Shown: positions 42,108-52,308 of the stretch, piece after piece
Numbering within the stretch: the first letter of the stretch is position 1
How the letters are laid out: each line of letters opens with the position of its first letter
Assembly (NCBI GenBank): GCA_030789695.1
Contig: CM061138.1
Location: 179,715,051 to 179,779,050, forward strand
DNA from: Scilla litardierei
Taxonomy: Eukaryota; Streptophyta; Magnoliopsida; Asparagales; Asparagaceae
Length of the DNA stretch: 64,000 bases
Direction: 5' to 3'
The notes under the pieces: generated by a model
What the model was told of the DNA's origin: nothing
The model's database searches: none
What the model saw: the letters and a program-made list of their open reading frames with translations, nothing else
Program-made: the position numbers and the translations under genes

Positions 42108-42480
42108 TGATATGATCTTCGATGGAAATCAGAATAAAAATGAGATTTTTATAGTGGAATATGAAAAAGATAGAATTTTTATAGATTTAAAAGAGAAAAT
42201 ACAATGGATAATTCACCCCTTTTGAGATGAAGCCGCTCTCCTAGCTTTGTATTTGAGATCAAAGCCTAAATCTCCCAAATCTAGGGTTTTATGGACTCCT
42301 AGAATAATTCCCTTACAATAATCAACATAAATCCCCAACCCCTAGCAATTACCTCATAAAACCTCACACAGTCCAGATTTTTCAGAAATTACAAAATTGT
42401 ACCTAATAGCCAAAAATGATGAAATCACCCTGGATCAAGTTGTGCGCCTCCTCAGCCTCTGGTAGGTGATGACAACATCA
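42108..42480 (-). repeat. Reina-like 5' LTR
   Basis: The minus strand runs TGATGTTGTC...GATCATATCA, similar in plan and ends to the LTR of the element at 46073. It includes the AAAGCTAGGAGAGCG motif. The adjacent primer site is degraded (TGATATCAAA in place of TGGTATCAGA). Confidence 0.65.
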
Positions 42481-43430
42481 GATGAACAACCCTTGGAGTC
42501 AGATCTAGGGCTTTACGACCATTGGAAAGAAGTGACGGGGGCGTCGACCTCCAATTTTAGCGCCATGGATACCATAGCCCTCGGGCAAGCTGCCTGGGCC
42601 TTGCGGCCGGGTGGACTGCCCTGGGGCACCTGAGCCGTGGCCGGGCCCCCTTGGGCCTGGCGGGGCCGCCTTGGGGCCCAGGAGCCCTGGGGGCACGACT
42701 GAGGCGCTGGGGCCCTCGAGCCTGGGCTGGCCGCATAGGGTCCCACAACCCCTGGACGGCCTTCCAGGGGACCCGTAGGCCTTGGTTTGCAGATAAAGAC
42801 CCTTTCAGTACTCAGCGACAGTGTTTCGGGTGCAACTGACCTTCAGGCGGGCATTGCGGTCCCCGTGGCTTCCTGCTGGGCTTTGTGGAGAGCGGTGGAG
42901 ATCTTGGGCGGCCCAATGATAATGGGAGAGACTTGCAAGGCTTTGACGGGACCAAAGGAGGCCCACAGAGAGACATTTACCCATTCGAGAGCAATAGTGA
43001 TGGTGATGGATGCATTCCAAGCTTTGGCATAGGAGGGGACGAGCACCATCGTCAGAGTAGCGTGATCCATGGACTTCATGAACCATCTTGAGGACATGGT
43101 GGTTCTTTGGAGGCGGAGTAATGTTAAAATTAGGGTACTTGTGACAAACTTGTAATTTTGTGCTTCAATGGTATTTTTCTAATTATGGACAAATCAATCC
43201 ATTATATATAGGATGATGGGTTAGGGCTAGGTTGACACTTTGAATTTGAAGAAGATTATTGAGAAAAGAGTTTAGGAGTAGATTCGTATCTTGGGAGAGT
43301 TAGGCTTTTATCTCGAATTAAAAGTTAGGAGAGCAGTCTCCTCTTTAATTGAGACCACTTATCTTTGTATTTCTCATCTCATCTACAAAAATCTGATTTT
43401 TATTCTACCAAACCCTAGCATTTCCTATCA
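42481..43430 (+). mobile_element. Reina-like gypsy fragment, plus strand
   Basis: A GC-rich gag-linker-like block (42570-42790), then mostly unassignable sequence, then the pol C-terminal motif NHLEDMVVLW (about 43080-43112), a purine tract (TTTGGAGGCGGAG) and an LTR at 43122-43430. It looks like a large internal deletion. Weak in the middle part. Confidence 0.5.
43122..43430 (+). repeat. Reina-like 3' LTR
   Basis: TGTTAAAATT...CCTATCA; contains AAGTTAGGAGAGCAGTCTCC, the same motif as in the LTRs at 46073 and 42108. Confidence 0.6.
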
Positions 43431-46067
43431 AAGAACCACAAGAGTCACCAAATCATATTACCTCACATTACTTGTCTTGACGGAGATTTTGGGCTTAGTC
43501 ATACTAATGTTAGGATGTGTTTGTTTGTTTTTGTTTTCCATTTCCTTTTTTGGCCGGAGAGGTGTTGGAGGTCTCGGGGACAAGGGTACAAACTTTTCAC
43601 TAAATACGTGCTAGGTAAGGTGCTAAGTAAGGATCAATTCACATCACACATTGTAGGTTTTGGGTTGCCATGTCTGTGAGATTTTGTGTAGAAAAGTAGA
43701 CCGTTGGGTGTTATTAACCTTTCCATGCACATTCTACCAACCTCTTTAATAGGAGGCTATACATTAGTCAGATTGTGCACAATTTATGGGTTAAATGCTC
43801 GTAGTAAACAGTTGGGTGGCTACTGGCTAAGAGGTTATAGGTTGCCACATTGAAATATCTAATACTAACTGAAAATTGGACATGTATAATGTTTACGTAG
43901 AGGAATGAAGCAAAATATATGGCATACTCACGGTGATAGTTGGTGCTTGTCACAGGAATGTCAATAATCACTGTATTGGTGGATGATGGGGGAAGGAAAG
44001 AGGGGAAAGATATCCTACCTCCAATGTAGACTGGAAGAGGCACTAAACTCGAGATAAATTTTACAATTGGTGTGAACTAAGCTAACAGATCCTAAGGCAA
44101 AAAATAATCAATGATCCTAATTGTATTAGTGCTTTTTGATTTGTATATAACTACTATTGCCTCTGAAAAATGCAGTGCATGCATGATGTTATGATTATTG
44201 CACTGGCTTATGGAGGGTCAGATGCATGAAGCCTTACACCTGTATCTGTTGAAGCTGTTTCCACACACGAATCTGTGACTTCCAGGTCATTGTCAATCTA
44301 TCTTAGTGTGCCAAAGGCTTGTGCTCTACTACTGTCTGGATCTTAATCCAAATAAGAGGATGGCCTAATTAGACTTTTGACATGAGGTCAAAAGCAATGA
44401 TATGGATACACATAAATTATATCAATTCACTGTATAAAGCTCTCACTAATCTAATGGGAAAGATTCCGTGCTTGAACCTTCTGGTAAATGCTAATCCTGG
44501 GAAATATTATTGCCTCCCTCTCCCTTTATCTCATATTCTCTCCGTTGGAAACTGTCATGGCTTGAATCATTTTTCCACAATCTCTGGTTATGCTTTTGAG
44601 CATGATTCCTATAATAGGTGTTAAGTTTATTGCATAAGGTCTGGATAGCAGCTCCTTCACTGCCCTGAATTTAGTAGACAATTATCACATCCAAGCACAT
44701 TTAGCTGATTCATTGAAGCTTCGGAATGGCACTGGTTTGAAAATTGCTTTGGGCACAAGGGTTTGTAGTTGTGCCAGTCTGTTGTTGCTAATACCCATTT
44801 TTTAATATTAACTACAAGAAATTCAAGGTATCTCAGGCATGTAGTGAGCTGAAACAACACGAAGTTATTTTTTTCTGAAAACCAAGATGTTCCCATGGGA
44901 CATCATACTAGGGTTTCCTGGAGACCTAGTAGTCTGTATGCATGCATGTAGTCGACCTACATTGGACAAGGATGGGGAAATGGCAGGATATAAACAGTAA
45001 ACATAAACCATTAGTATGTTTTATTGTACATATGGATGTAGTCATCTTTACTGCAATAAAATAAGCTGGAATGTACAATTGTGGTTTGAAGATGTGGAGA
45101 AAATGAGGAATGTATTTACATGAATAGAATAGTTCAAAGGGAGGCAGGGAGGGAGCTTCTATTTATTTTTTGCCTTTTGCCACAGATGAAATTTCTTAAG
45201 ACAGTCTAGTTGTAGTGCTGGACTGTGCGCCCGGGGGTTTTGCTGAAGCCCATGAAGGGCATACAATGCCCCTCTTTACCTTTTAGGAAATGTGAAGAAA
45301 GCGGCTAATCTAGGGAAGGAAGTATTCTGATCATAAATTGAATAATAGTGATCTAAAGATGCTTTATGCTGGGTTGGTTTGAGTTTGACTGTACCTGATT
45401 TGGTATTTCAACCGATGTTTCGATTTCACTAGATATGGTCCCTAAATGTCAAAACGAACACTTTGAGAGAGATAACTACCATGTTTATTTATCTCAGAAG
45501 AAAAAAAAGCACATGATGCTGTTTTCTTAGGCGAATTGACTTACACTCTTGAGTAGACAACGTAAACTCTAATGTAAGAAGTTTCAAATGCCACCAAGAA
45601 TGATGTTCAAGTTGGGAATGAATAGTGAGATTGGTAGTAGTGTTGGAACAAGCAAATTGAAGCAGTCTCGATATCCAAATGATATAATCCTCCATGCTCA
45701 GATCCTGTGTCAATTCTCTTCTTTGTCCCAAGTTTCTGGAAAACATAATGATTGGGGAAAAAGGTTACGGAACAATTCAAAAAAGGGTGAACTAACTTAT
45801 TGAAAACAAATTGAAAAGAAATTTAGACAAATACAAGATTGAGGATAATGATAAGGATGGTGTGACATTAACTATACCTACACTCTTGATTAAGGATGAA
45901 GGACAATCAGTCAACCTTATGGCATGAGTCTGTGATGTGAAACAAAAAGATAAGAGAATACATGTTTGTTGCATGTTCAGATGTGTCTGAGTTTATGATT
46001 CAAGTTTTAGGACTGGTGTTATGAGACAAGTAGTCTGATTACCTGTCTGGGCTAAAATGGTTATTGT
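43431..46067 (+). other. Intron 1 sequence without recognised features
   Basis: AT-rich unique-looking sequence. I see no transposon domains, terminal repeats or convincing ORFs on either strand. Confidence 0.55.
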
Positions 46068-46072
46068 GGATT

Positions 46073-46483
46073 TGATGCGGATCCGCATCTATACCCGGCC
46101 GGCGGCTCACATGGGGGGACCCACCCACCTTTGGTGACTTACGTGCGACGTAGGAGACGTGGTACCACGTAGGGGGGGTTAGTCTAGGGGTATTCTAGTC
46201 TTTTCAGACTAGATTAGTAAATCCCATCTTTTCTATTTATTAGGGCTAGCCATCTTTTATTTTCTTATGCTTATTTTGTGAAGAACAATTGTAGACATCG
46301 TGTGTGAAGGTTTAAGCTTTGTTCCGTGCAACAAAAGCTAGGAGAGCGAGTCTCCTCTCGAAAGAGACTCAATTATCAATCTATTTCATAGTTCTTCGCA
46401 ATTTAAGATCCAAAAATTCTACCTTTTTATATTTTTTCCTCTCTAAATCTGAAATTAATTGATCGATCCTCTAGATCGTATCA
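46073..46483 (+). repeat. Chromovirus 5' LTR
   Basis: Pairs with 51903-52303. Contains an inverted repeat GAGTCTC...GAGACTC in its R-like part (about 46349-46371). Confidence 0.93.
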
Positions 46484-46486
46484 AAT

Positions 46487-46498
46487 TGGTATCAGAGC
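46487..46498 (+). other. Chromovirus primer-binding site, initiator tRNA-Met
   Basis: TGGTATCAGAGC three bases after the LTR. Confidence 0.93.
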
Positions 46499-46509
46499 GT
46501 TGAGATCCG

Positions 46510-48204
46510 ATGGCGACACGCACGAGGTCAAAGGCGGATGGCGTGGATGAGAAGGTACAAGGGCTTCGAGAAGAGTTCAACTGGGAGATCGAGGGGTTGA
46601 AGAAAACCCTAGGAGAGTCCATCAAAGATAATGCACATACTCAGGAGGACATCCAAATCGAGCTTCGGGCTATGAGAAGGGACACCGCGCAAACGGGACG
46701 CGATATCCAAGGGCTAAAGGAGGCAACTTCAGATCTGAAAGAGGCAACTTCAGATCTGAAATTTTTGAGGGAAGCCACGACGTCGATTCCGGAGATAAAA
46801 GCAATGCTTCAAGCCCTAACGAGGAGAGAGGAGGAGATCGGGGCAAGAAGATTCAAGGGGAAGAAAACCAAGGGGAATCGACACTCGAATCGGCAAACCA
46901 GGAGCAACCGGAGGGGGTGACGGCTACGGCGACGATTCTGGAGCAAGCCGCAGCCGCCGCGAGCCCTAGCAGGCTCGGCCAGACGTAAGGAGGGGCCGGG
47001 GGCCCTCGAAAAAGGACGGCAGGCCCTACAGGGCCTGCGGCAAGTTCGGCAGGCCCTACAGTGCCTGCGGCATACATGGCAGGCCCCGCCGGGCCTGCGG
47101 GACCTGCGACAGGCCTGTCGCAGCTGCGGCAGGGCCCAGCGAGCCTGTTGCAGCAGCCGCAGGCCCCGCTGGGCCTGCTGCGACCTCGACAGGCCTGTTC
47201 GGGCCTGCCGCTGTCCCAGCAGGCCCAAACAGGCCTGCGGGCATTCAGTGGGGGTCTGCCGCAGTGCAGGCAGCCCCCTGGGGGCCCGCGACGACGCCAA
47301 CAGCCCCCTGGGGGCCCACAACAGCGTAGACAGCCCCCTAGGGGCAAGACGGAGGCGGATGGGCCCGAGACGCGACGATTGGGGCTCCAGTAGCCCAATT
47401 TTGGAGACCAGAGGCTCATCCACAGGTACCGAGGCCGCAGGTTGATCCCAGACAGGCTTTTGATGGCTTTCCGGGGCGGGGACAAGGCCCGGGAGGCTAT
47501 TTTGGGGGCCGGACAGCACCAGTATAGCCACACAGAGGGGCAGGAGGGCCCGTGTTGGCACGACAGCAGGAGTTCCCGGGGTACCATTACCAGCCTGAGG
47601 CGTGGGAGAGACCCGTTTGGCCTGAGGAGTTGTACGGGGTTGACGGGGGAGGACCAGTTGAGGCAGTCGCCGGAGGAGTCGGCCGTGGGTGTGACCGCGG
47701 TAGAGATGGGGGGCCTCAGGGGGACATCAATGCAGATCGCCGCATTTTGAAGCTGAAAATGTCGATTTTTGACGGCACGGATCCGGATGGGTGGATCTAT
47801 CGGGCGGAGCGTTACTTCCAGGTGATGCGGTTGACTGAGGAAGAAGTTCTGAGGGCCATCAGAATCTATTTCGAGGGCAAGGCGTTGGCCTGGTACAGAT
47901 GGAAGGTGGCGCGGACCCCCTTTCACACTTGGGAGGAGCTGTCCGCACTGATACTAGACCGGTTCTATGAGACCCAGGGGGAGAGTTCTATGAGCAGTTA
48001 TCCGCTTTGAGGCAGGAGGGGACGGTTAGGGATTATGTGGAGAGGTTCGAGATGCTGAATAGTAGGGTGAAGGGGGTGACCAACGAGGTGATGATTGGGA
48101 ATTTCATGACGGGGCTGAAGCCCTCTATACGAGCGGAGTTGAGGATGCAGAGTTCGGGGACACTGGAGGATGTCCTTCGCCTGGCCCACAAGGCGGAGGA
48201 GTAG
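46510..48204 (+). pseudogene. Chromovirus Gag
   Basis: The first frame (46510-46920) is a coiled-coil-like N-terminus (MATRTRSKADGVDEKVQGLR) with a duplicated KEATSDL heptad. After a frameshift near 46855, a GC-rich Pro/Gly/Ala/Gln-coding linker runs from about 46985 to 47400, with dense GGGCCTGC-type repeats. The capsid domain resumes at about 47750 (MSIFDGTDPDGWIYRAERYF, LAWYRWKVARTPFHTWEEL) and changes frame again near 48000 (TVRDYVERFEML, FMTGLKPSIRAELRMQ). It ends at TAG 48202-48204. At least three small lesions, so Gag is not made whole. Start chosen at the first ATG after the primer site. Confidence 0.8.
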
Positions 48205-48339
48205 CATGCGGAGGAGAGGAGGATACGAGGAGCTTGGGGGGCCAGGGGTCCCGTCCCACCCCGCAGCGGCAGCACCGAGAGCACCCACAGCTGCACCTGA
48301 GGCTAGAGGAGAGAGCCGCCCTGCGACTCTGGGCGACGG

Positions 48340-48858
48340 ATGACAGAGGCGGAGGTGAGGGAGAAGCGTGCCAAGGGGTTGTGCTTTCGTTGCGACGAGA
48401 AGTTCACCCCTGGGCACCGGTGTGCTAGTCGCCTACTGCAGATCACTATGGTACCAGACGGGGAGGGGTACGTTGGTGATGAGGAGTTCGAGGTGGAGCA
48501 GGAGGCGCCAGTGGAGGAGGAGAAGTCTCACCTAGACTTCGCAGAGGTGTCCCTAAACTCTGTGGTGGGGTTCACTCCGAACCACACCATGAAGTTATCG
48601 GGGCAGTTAGGAGACACAGCGGTGACGGTGCTGATCGACAGTGTGGTCACCCACAATTTCATCTCCAGCCGGATAGTGGAGAGACATGGGCTGCAGTTGA
48701 GCACACAGGAGAAGTTTACCGTGCTACTGGGGACAGGGAAGATGGAGGAGAGCAAGGGGCTCTGCAAGGGTCTGTGCCTGACCTTGCAGGGAGTGCAGAT
48801 CATGGAGGATTTCCTGCCCCTGGAGTTGGGTAATGTTGACATCATTCTGGGCGTGTAG
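48340..48858 (+). CDS. Chromovirus nucleocapsid knuckle and protease
   Basis: 172 residues. It begins with REKRAKGLCFRCDEKFTPGHRC, the variant zinc knuckle common in this clade, then an acidic linker and the retropepsin domain: VLIDSVVTHNFIS is the active site, with Val in place of the Gly or Ala after DS, and LELGNVDIILGV precedes the stop. The stop (TAG 48856-48858) falls where WL would normally follow and the same frame continues, so it is another nonsense change. The Val in the active site may also impair the protease. Confidence 0.8.
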   Translation: MTEAEVREKRAKGLCFRCDEKFTPGHRCASRLLQITMVPDGEGYVGDEEFEVEQEAPVEEEKSHLDFAEVSLNSVVGFTPNHTMKLSGQLGDTAVTVLIDSVVTHNFISSRIVERHGLQLSTQEKFTVLLGTGKMEESKGLCKGLCLTLQGVQIMEDFLPLELGNVDIILGV

Positions 48859-48879
48859 TGACTGAAGAAGCTGGGGGAC

Positions 48880-50083
48880 ATGCGGGTGAACTGGAAGCGC
48901 CTCAGGATGGAGTTTGAGGAGGGGGACCGAACGATGGTGTTCACAGGGGACCCGACCCTATGTTTATCGCTGGTGGCCTTTAAGGCCATCACTCGGGCCT
49001 TACGGAGAGAGGGGGATGTGTACTTGGTGGAGTGCCGTGTAGCGGGGGCAGAGCAGGAGCCGCAGGCAGGGGTTTCCGAGGAGGTGGAGCAGGTGTTGGG
49101 ACAGTACCAGGAGGTCTTTCAGGACCCACAGGGGCTATCACCAGTGAGAGGGCACGAGCATGCGATAGTCCTGCGGGATGACGCAGCACCGGTGAGTGTG
49201 CGTCCTTACCGCTACCCCCACGTGCAGAAGGATGAGATAGAGTGGATGGTCGGTGAGATGTTGCAGGCTGGGGTGATCCAGCCCAGCGTTAGCCCGTTCT
49301 CGAGCCCGGTGCTTTTGGTGAAAAAAGGACGGGAGTTGGCGCTTTTGTGTAGATTACCGGGCGCTGAACAAGGAGACAGTGGTTGACAGGTTCCCCATCC
49401 CAGTTATAGACGAGCTACTAGATGAGCTGCATGGAGCAGAGGTGTTCTCCAAGATTGACCTAAAGGCGGGGTATCATCAGATCCTGATGAGGCCAGAGGA
49501 CGTGCCGAAGACAGCATTTCGCACCCACGAGGGTCACTACGAGTTTCTCGTCATGCCGTTTGGCTTGACGAATGCTCCTACATTTCAGGCGTTGATGAAC
49601 GATGTCTTTCGGCCGTTCCTGAGGAGGTTCATACTCGTATTCTTTGACGACATTTTGGTCTACAGCAGGACCATGGGGGAGCACGTGGGCCATCTGGAGG
49701 TAGTGTTTCGGGAGTTACTGAGGCACCAACTGTATGCAAACCAAAAGAAGTGCAGTTTTGGCCAGAGGCAGATAGAGTATCTGGGGCACGTGGTGTCGGC
49801 CGCAGGGGTAGCAGCAGACAGGGCGAAAATAGAGGCAATGTTGGACTGGCCGGTACCCACCTCTCTGATGGCACTGCGGGGATTTCTCGGACTGACAGGT
49901 TACTACCGGAAATTCGTGAGGGGGTACAACACCATCGCCCGACCACTGACCGATCAGTTGAAGAAGGATGTTCTTGTGGGGAGAGGAAGCGACCAATGCT
50001 TTCGAGGCCTTGAAGGTGTCGATGACGACAGCCCCAGTCTTGGCGTTGCCAGACTTCAGCGTCACTTTTGTTGTGGAGACTGA
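48880..50083 (+). pseudogene. Chromovirus reverse transcriptase
   Basis: Two frames. 48880-49386 holds the linker and fingers ([34 protein letters not shown]) and shifts frame at a run of A near 49320. 49379-50083 has the palm and connection: [23 protein letters not shown], the intact FFDDILVYS box and [17 protein letters not shown]. One codon seems missing in NAPTFQ, where relatives have NAPATFQ. Another shift near 49975 leads into RNase H. Catalytic residues survive, but the enzyme is broken by frame changes. Confidence 0.85.
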
Positions 50084-50561
50084 TGCGTCGGACGTTGGTT
50101 TGGGGGCGGTTCTGATGCAGTTGGGGCGGCCGATAGCCTACTTCAGCCAGGTGCTTTCGGCTAGAGCACGGCTGAAGTCTGTGTATGAGAGGGAGTTGAT
50201 GGCAATCGTGCTGGCAGTTCAGAAGTGGCGGCCCTATCTGATGGGAAGGGAGTTTGTGGTCAGGACAGACCAGCGCAGTCTGACGTACTTATTAGAGTAG
50301 AGGCTAGTGACGGAGGAGCACCAGCGTTGGCTATCCAAGCTGGTAGGGTACCGGTTCGCCATTGAGTACATGCCGGGGCTGGAGAATAAGACAGCTGACG
50401 CCTTATCGCACAGAGAGGAGGTGGTGCACTTGAGGGCACTCTCGTTGTCCATGTGGGTGGATGTGGAGTCCATGTTGCAGGAGGCAGAGGCCGATCCGGA
50501 GTTGAGACAGATCCGCGAGCAGCTGCAGGCAGGGGGGAAGCCCCGAGAGGGTACTCCTTAG
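49968..50561 (+). pseudogene. Chromovirus RNase H
   Basis: 49968-50300 encodes the RNase H core: [17 protein letters not shown] (first catalytic Asp), [12 protein letters not shown] (catalytic Glu) and [16 protein letters not shown] at 50298-50300 interrupts the frame, where relatives have Gln. The same frame then gives EEHQRWLSKLVGYRFAIEYM and NKTADALSHRE, the end of the domain. One nonsense mutation is the only lesion seen in this part. Confidence 0.8.
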
Positions 50562-51905
50562 AGGGACGGAGATTGTTATACCAGGGGTGGTTAGTGTTAC
50601 CGCGGACATCAGTGTTCATACCGGCGTTATTTCAGGAGTTCCACAGTTCGGTGGTTGGGGGACATTCCGGGGTGCAACAGACATATATGAGGATGTCCCG
50701 GGAGGTTTATTGGCCTGGTATGCGGAGAGCGATAACACATTTGGTTGCCGCTTGTGACGTGTGCCAGCGTCACAAGTACATGGCCATGGCGCCAGCCGAG
50801 CTTTTGCAGCCTTTAGCACTACCTGAGCGGATCTGGAAGGAGGTGATGATGGATTTCATCGACGGGCTACCCAGGTCAGAGGGGTACTCAGTGATTTTTG
50901 TGGTGGTAGACAGGTTGAGCAAGTACGCCCACTTCATACCCACTGAAACATCCGTACATGGCGGTTTCAGTGGCGGCAGCCTTCACTCGAGAGGTGATAC
51001 GGTTACATGGGATCCCAGCTTCCATCGTCACAGACAGAGATCAGGTGTTCCTGAGTGGGTTCTGGCGGGAGATATTTCGTGTTCAGGGAACAATGTTGAA
51101 GAGGAGTACCGCCTACCACCCTCAGACCGACGGGCAGACAGAGGTAGTGAACCGCATCATAGAGACGTATCTGCGGTGCTTTGTGTCGGAGACACCACGA
51201 CAGTGGTATCGGTGGTTAGCATGGACAGAGTATTGGTACAATACTTCGTACCACTCAGCAGCAGGGACGACACCCTTTCGGGTGCTATATGGGAGGGACC
51301 CACCAGAGCTACTTCGATTTGGGGAGAGACAGACACCGGTCTCCCAGGTAGAGGACTATATGAGGGAGCGGGAGAGCATACTGGAGGAGTTGAAGAAGCA
51401 CTTATTACGGGCTCAGCAGGTGATGAAGGCTAGGGCGGATGGGCATCGGCGGGATGTGCACTTTCAGGAGGGCGACATGGTCTATCTGAAGCTGAGGCCT
51501 TACAGACAGAGATCGCTAGCGAGGAGGCGGAACGAGAAGCTGTCAGCGAGATTCTATGGGCCGTTTGAGATTTCGGCCAAGATTGGCCAGGTGGCTTACA
51601 GGCTGAGGCTACCATCGACCGCGACGATACACACCGTCTTTCATGTCTCGCAGCTTCAACGAGCTATTGGGGAGCAGACAGTGTCTTCTACCCTACCGCC
51701 CACACTTACTGAGGAGATGGAGGTGATACTGGAGCTACTGGAGGTGCGAGCTGTTCGTCAGGGGCCGCACGGGCAGAGGGAGGTGCTGATACACTGGGCT
51801 GGGTTGCCGGACTGCGATGCGACATGGGAGGCATATCGAGTGATCCAGGAGCAGTTTCCCGACTTCCACCTTGAGGACAAGGTGGCTCTTTTTGGGGGGT
51901 ATTGA
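50562..51905 (+). CDS. Chromovirus integrase with C-terminal chromodomain
   Basis: The first frame (to about 50950) has the HHCC finger (HSGVQQTYMRMS ... CDVCQRH) and the first catalytic Asp (MMDFIDGLP). A one-base insertion near 50940 moves the rest into the frame 50958-51905, which carries the second Asp (TDRDQVFLSGFW) and Glu (QTEVVNRIIETY) and the GPY-type module. At the end comes a chromodomain-like segment (AVRQGPHGQREVLIHWAGL, CDATWEAY), which in chromoviruses binds histone marks and directs insertion to heterochromatin. The last residues, FHLEDKVALFGGY, directly precede the purine tract. Confidence 0.85.
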
Positions 51906-52303
51906 TGCGGATCCGCATCTATACCCGGCCGGCGGCTCACATGGGGGGACCCACCCACCTTTGGTGACTTACGTGCGACGTAGGAGACGTGGTACCACGT
52001 AGGAGGGTTAGTCTAGGGGTATTATAGTCTTTTCAGACTAGATTAGTAAATCCCATCTTTTCTATTTATTAGGGCTAGCCGTCTTTTATTTTCTTATGCT
52101 TATTTTGTGAAGAATAATTGTAGGCATCGTTTTAGGCTTTGTTCCGTGCAACAAAAGCTAGGAGAGCGAGTCTCCTCTCGAAAGAGACTCAATTATCAAT
52201 CTATTTCATAGTTCTTCGCAATTTAACATCCAAAAATTCCACCTTTTTATATTTTTTCCTCTTTAAATCTTAAATTAATTGATCGATCATCTAGATCGTA
52301 TCA
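51903..52303 (+). repeat. Chromovirus 3' LTR
   Basis: Pairs with 46073-46483; followed by the target duplication GGATT. Confidence 0.93.
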
Positions 52304-52308
52304 GGATT

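Larger units (their letters stand above)
37590..42480 (-). mobile_element. Decayed Reina-like gypsy element, 3'-truncated
   Basis: On the minus strand from high to low coordinate: an LTR (42108-42480), a mutated primer site, a gag N-terminal coiled coil (41899-42105), a GC-rich linker (41380-41725), gag remains, a zinc-knuckle region (40419-40676), protease (40158-40397), reverse transcriptase (39180-39540 and 37640-37930) and then loss of the rest. A 1.2-kb DNA element splits the reverse transcriptase. Many stops and frame changes throughout. Confidence 0.75.
46073..52303 (+). mobile_element. Reina-like chromovirus (Ty3/gypsy), full-length but mutated
   Basis: LTRs of 411 and 401 bp (46073-46483, 51903-52303), with about ten substitutions and two indels between them, run TGATGCGG...CGTATCA. 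Target duplication GGATT (46068-46072, 52304-52308). Primer site TGGTATCAGAGC at 46487-46498; purine tract TTTTTGGGGGGTAT before the right LTR. Gag, protease, reverse transcriptase, RNase H, integrase and a C-terminal chromodomain occur in order. Small size, short LTRs and the LEDKV terminus fit the Reina clade. Confidence 0.93.

Noticed and set aside
42843..43097. An 84-codon minus-strand ORF with hydrophobic stretches
   Set aside because: It overlaps the plus-strand gypsy pol end and GC-rich sequence and matches nothing I recognise; probably chance.
46510..48204. A collagen-like host protein in the Pro/Gly-rich stretch
   Set aside because: It sits between LTRs with gag domains on both sides; the composition is a feature of these gag linkers.
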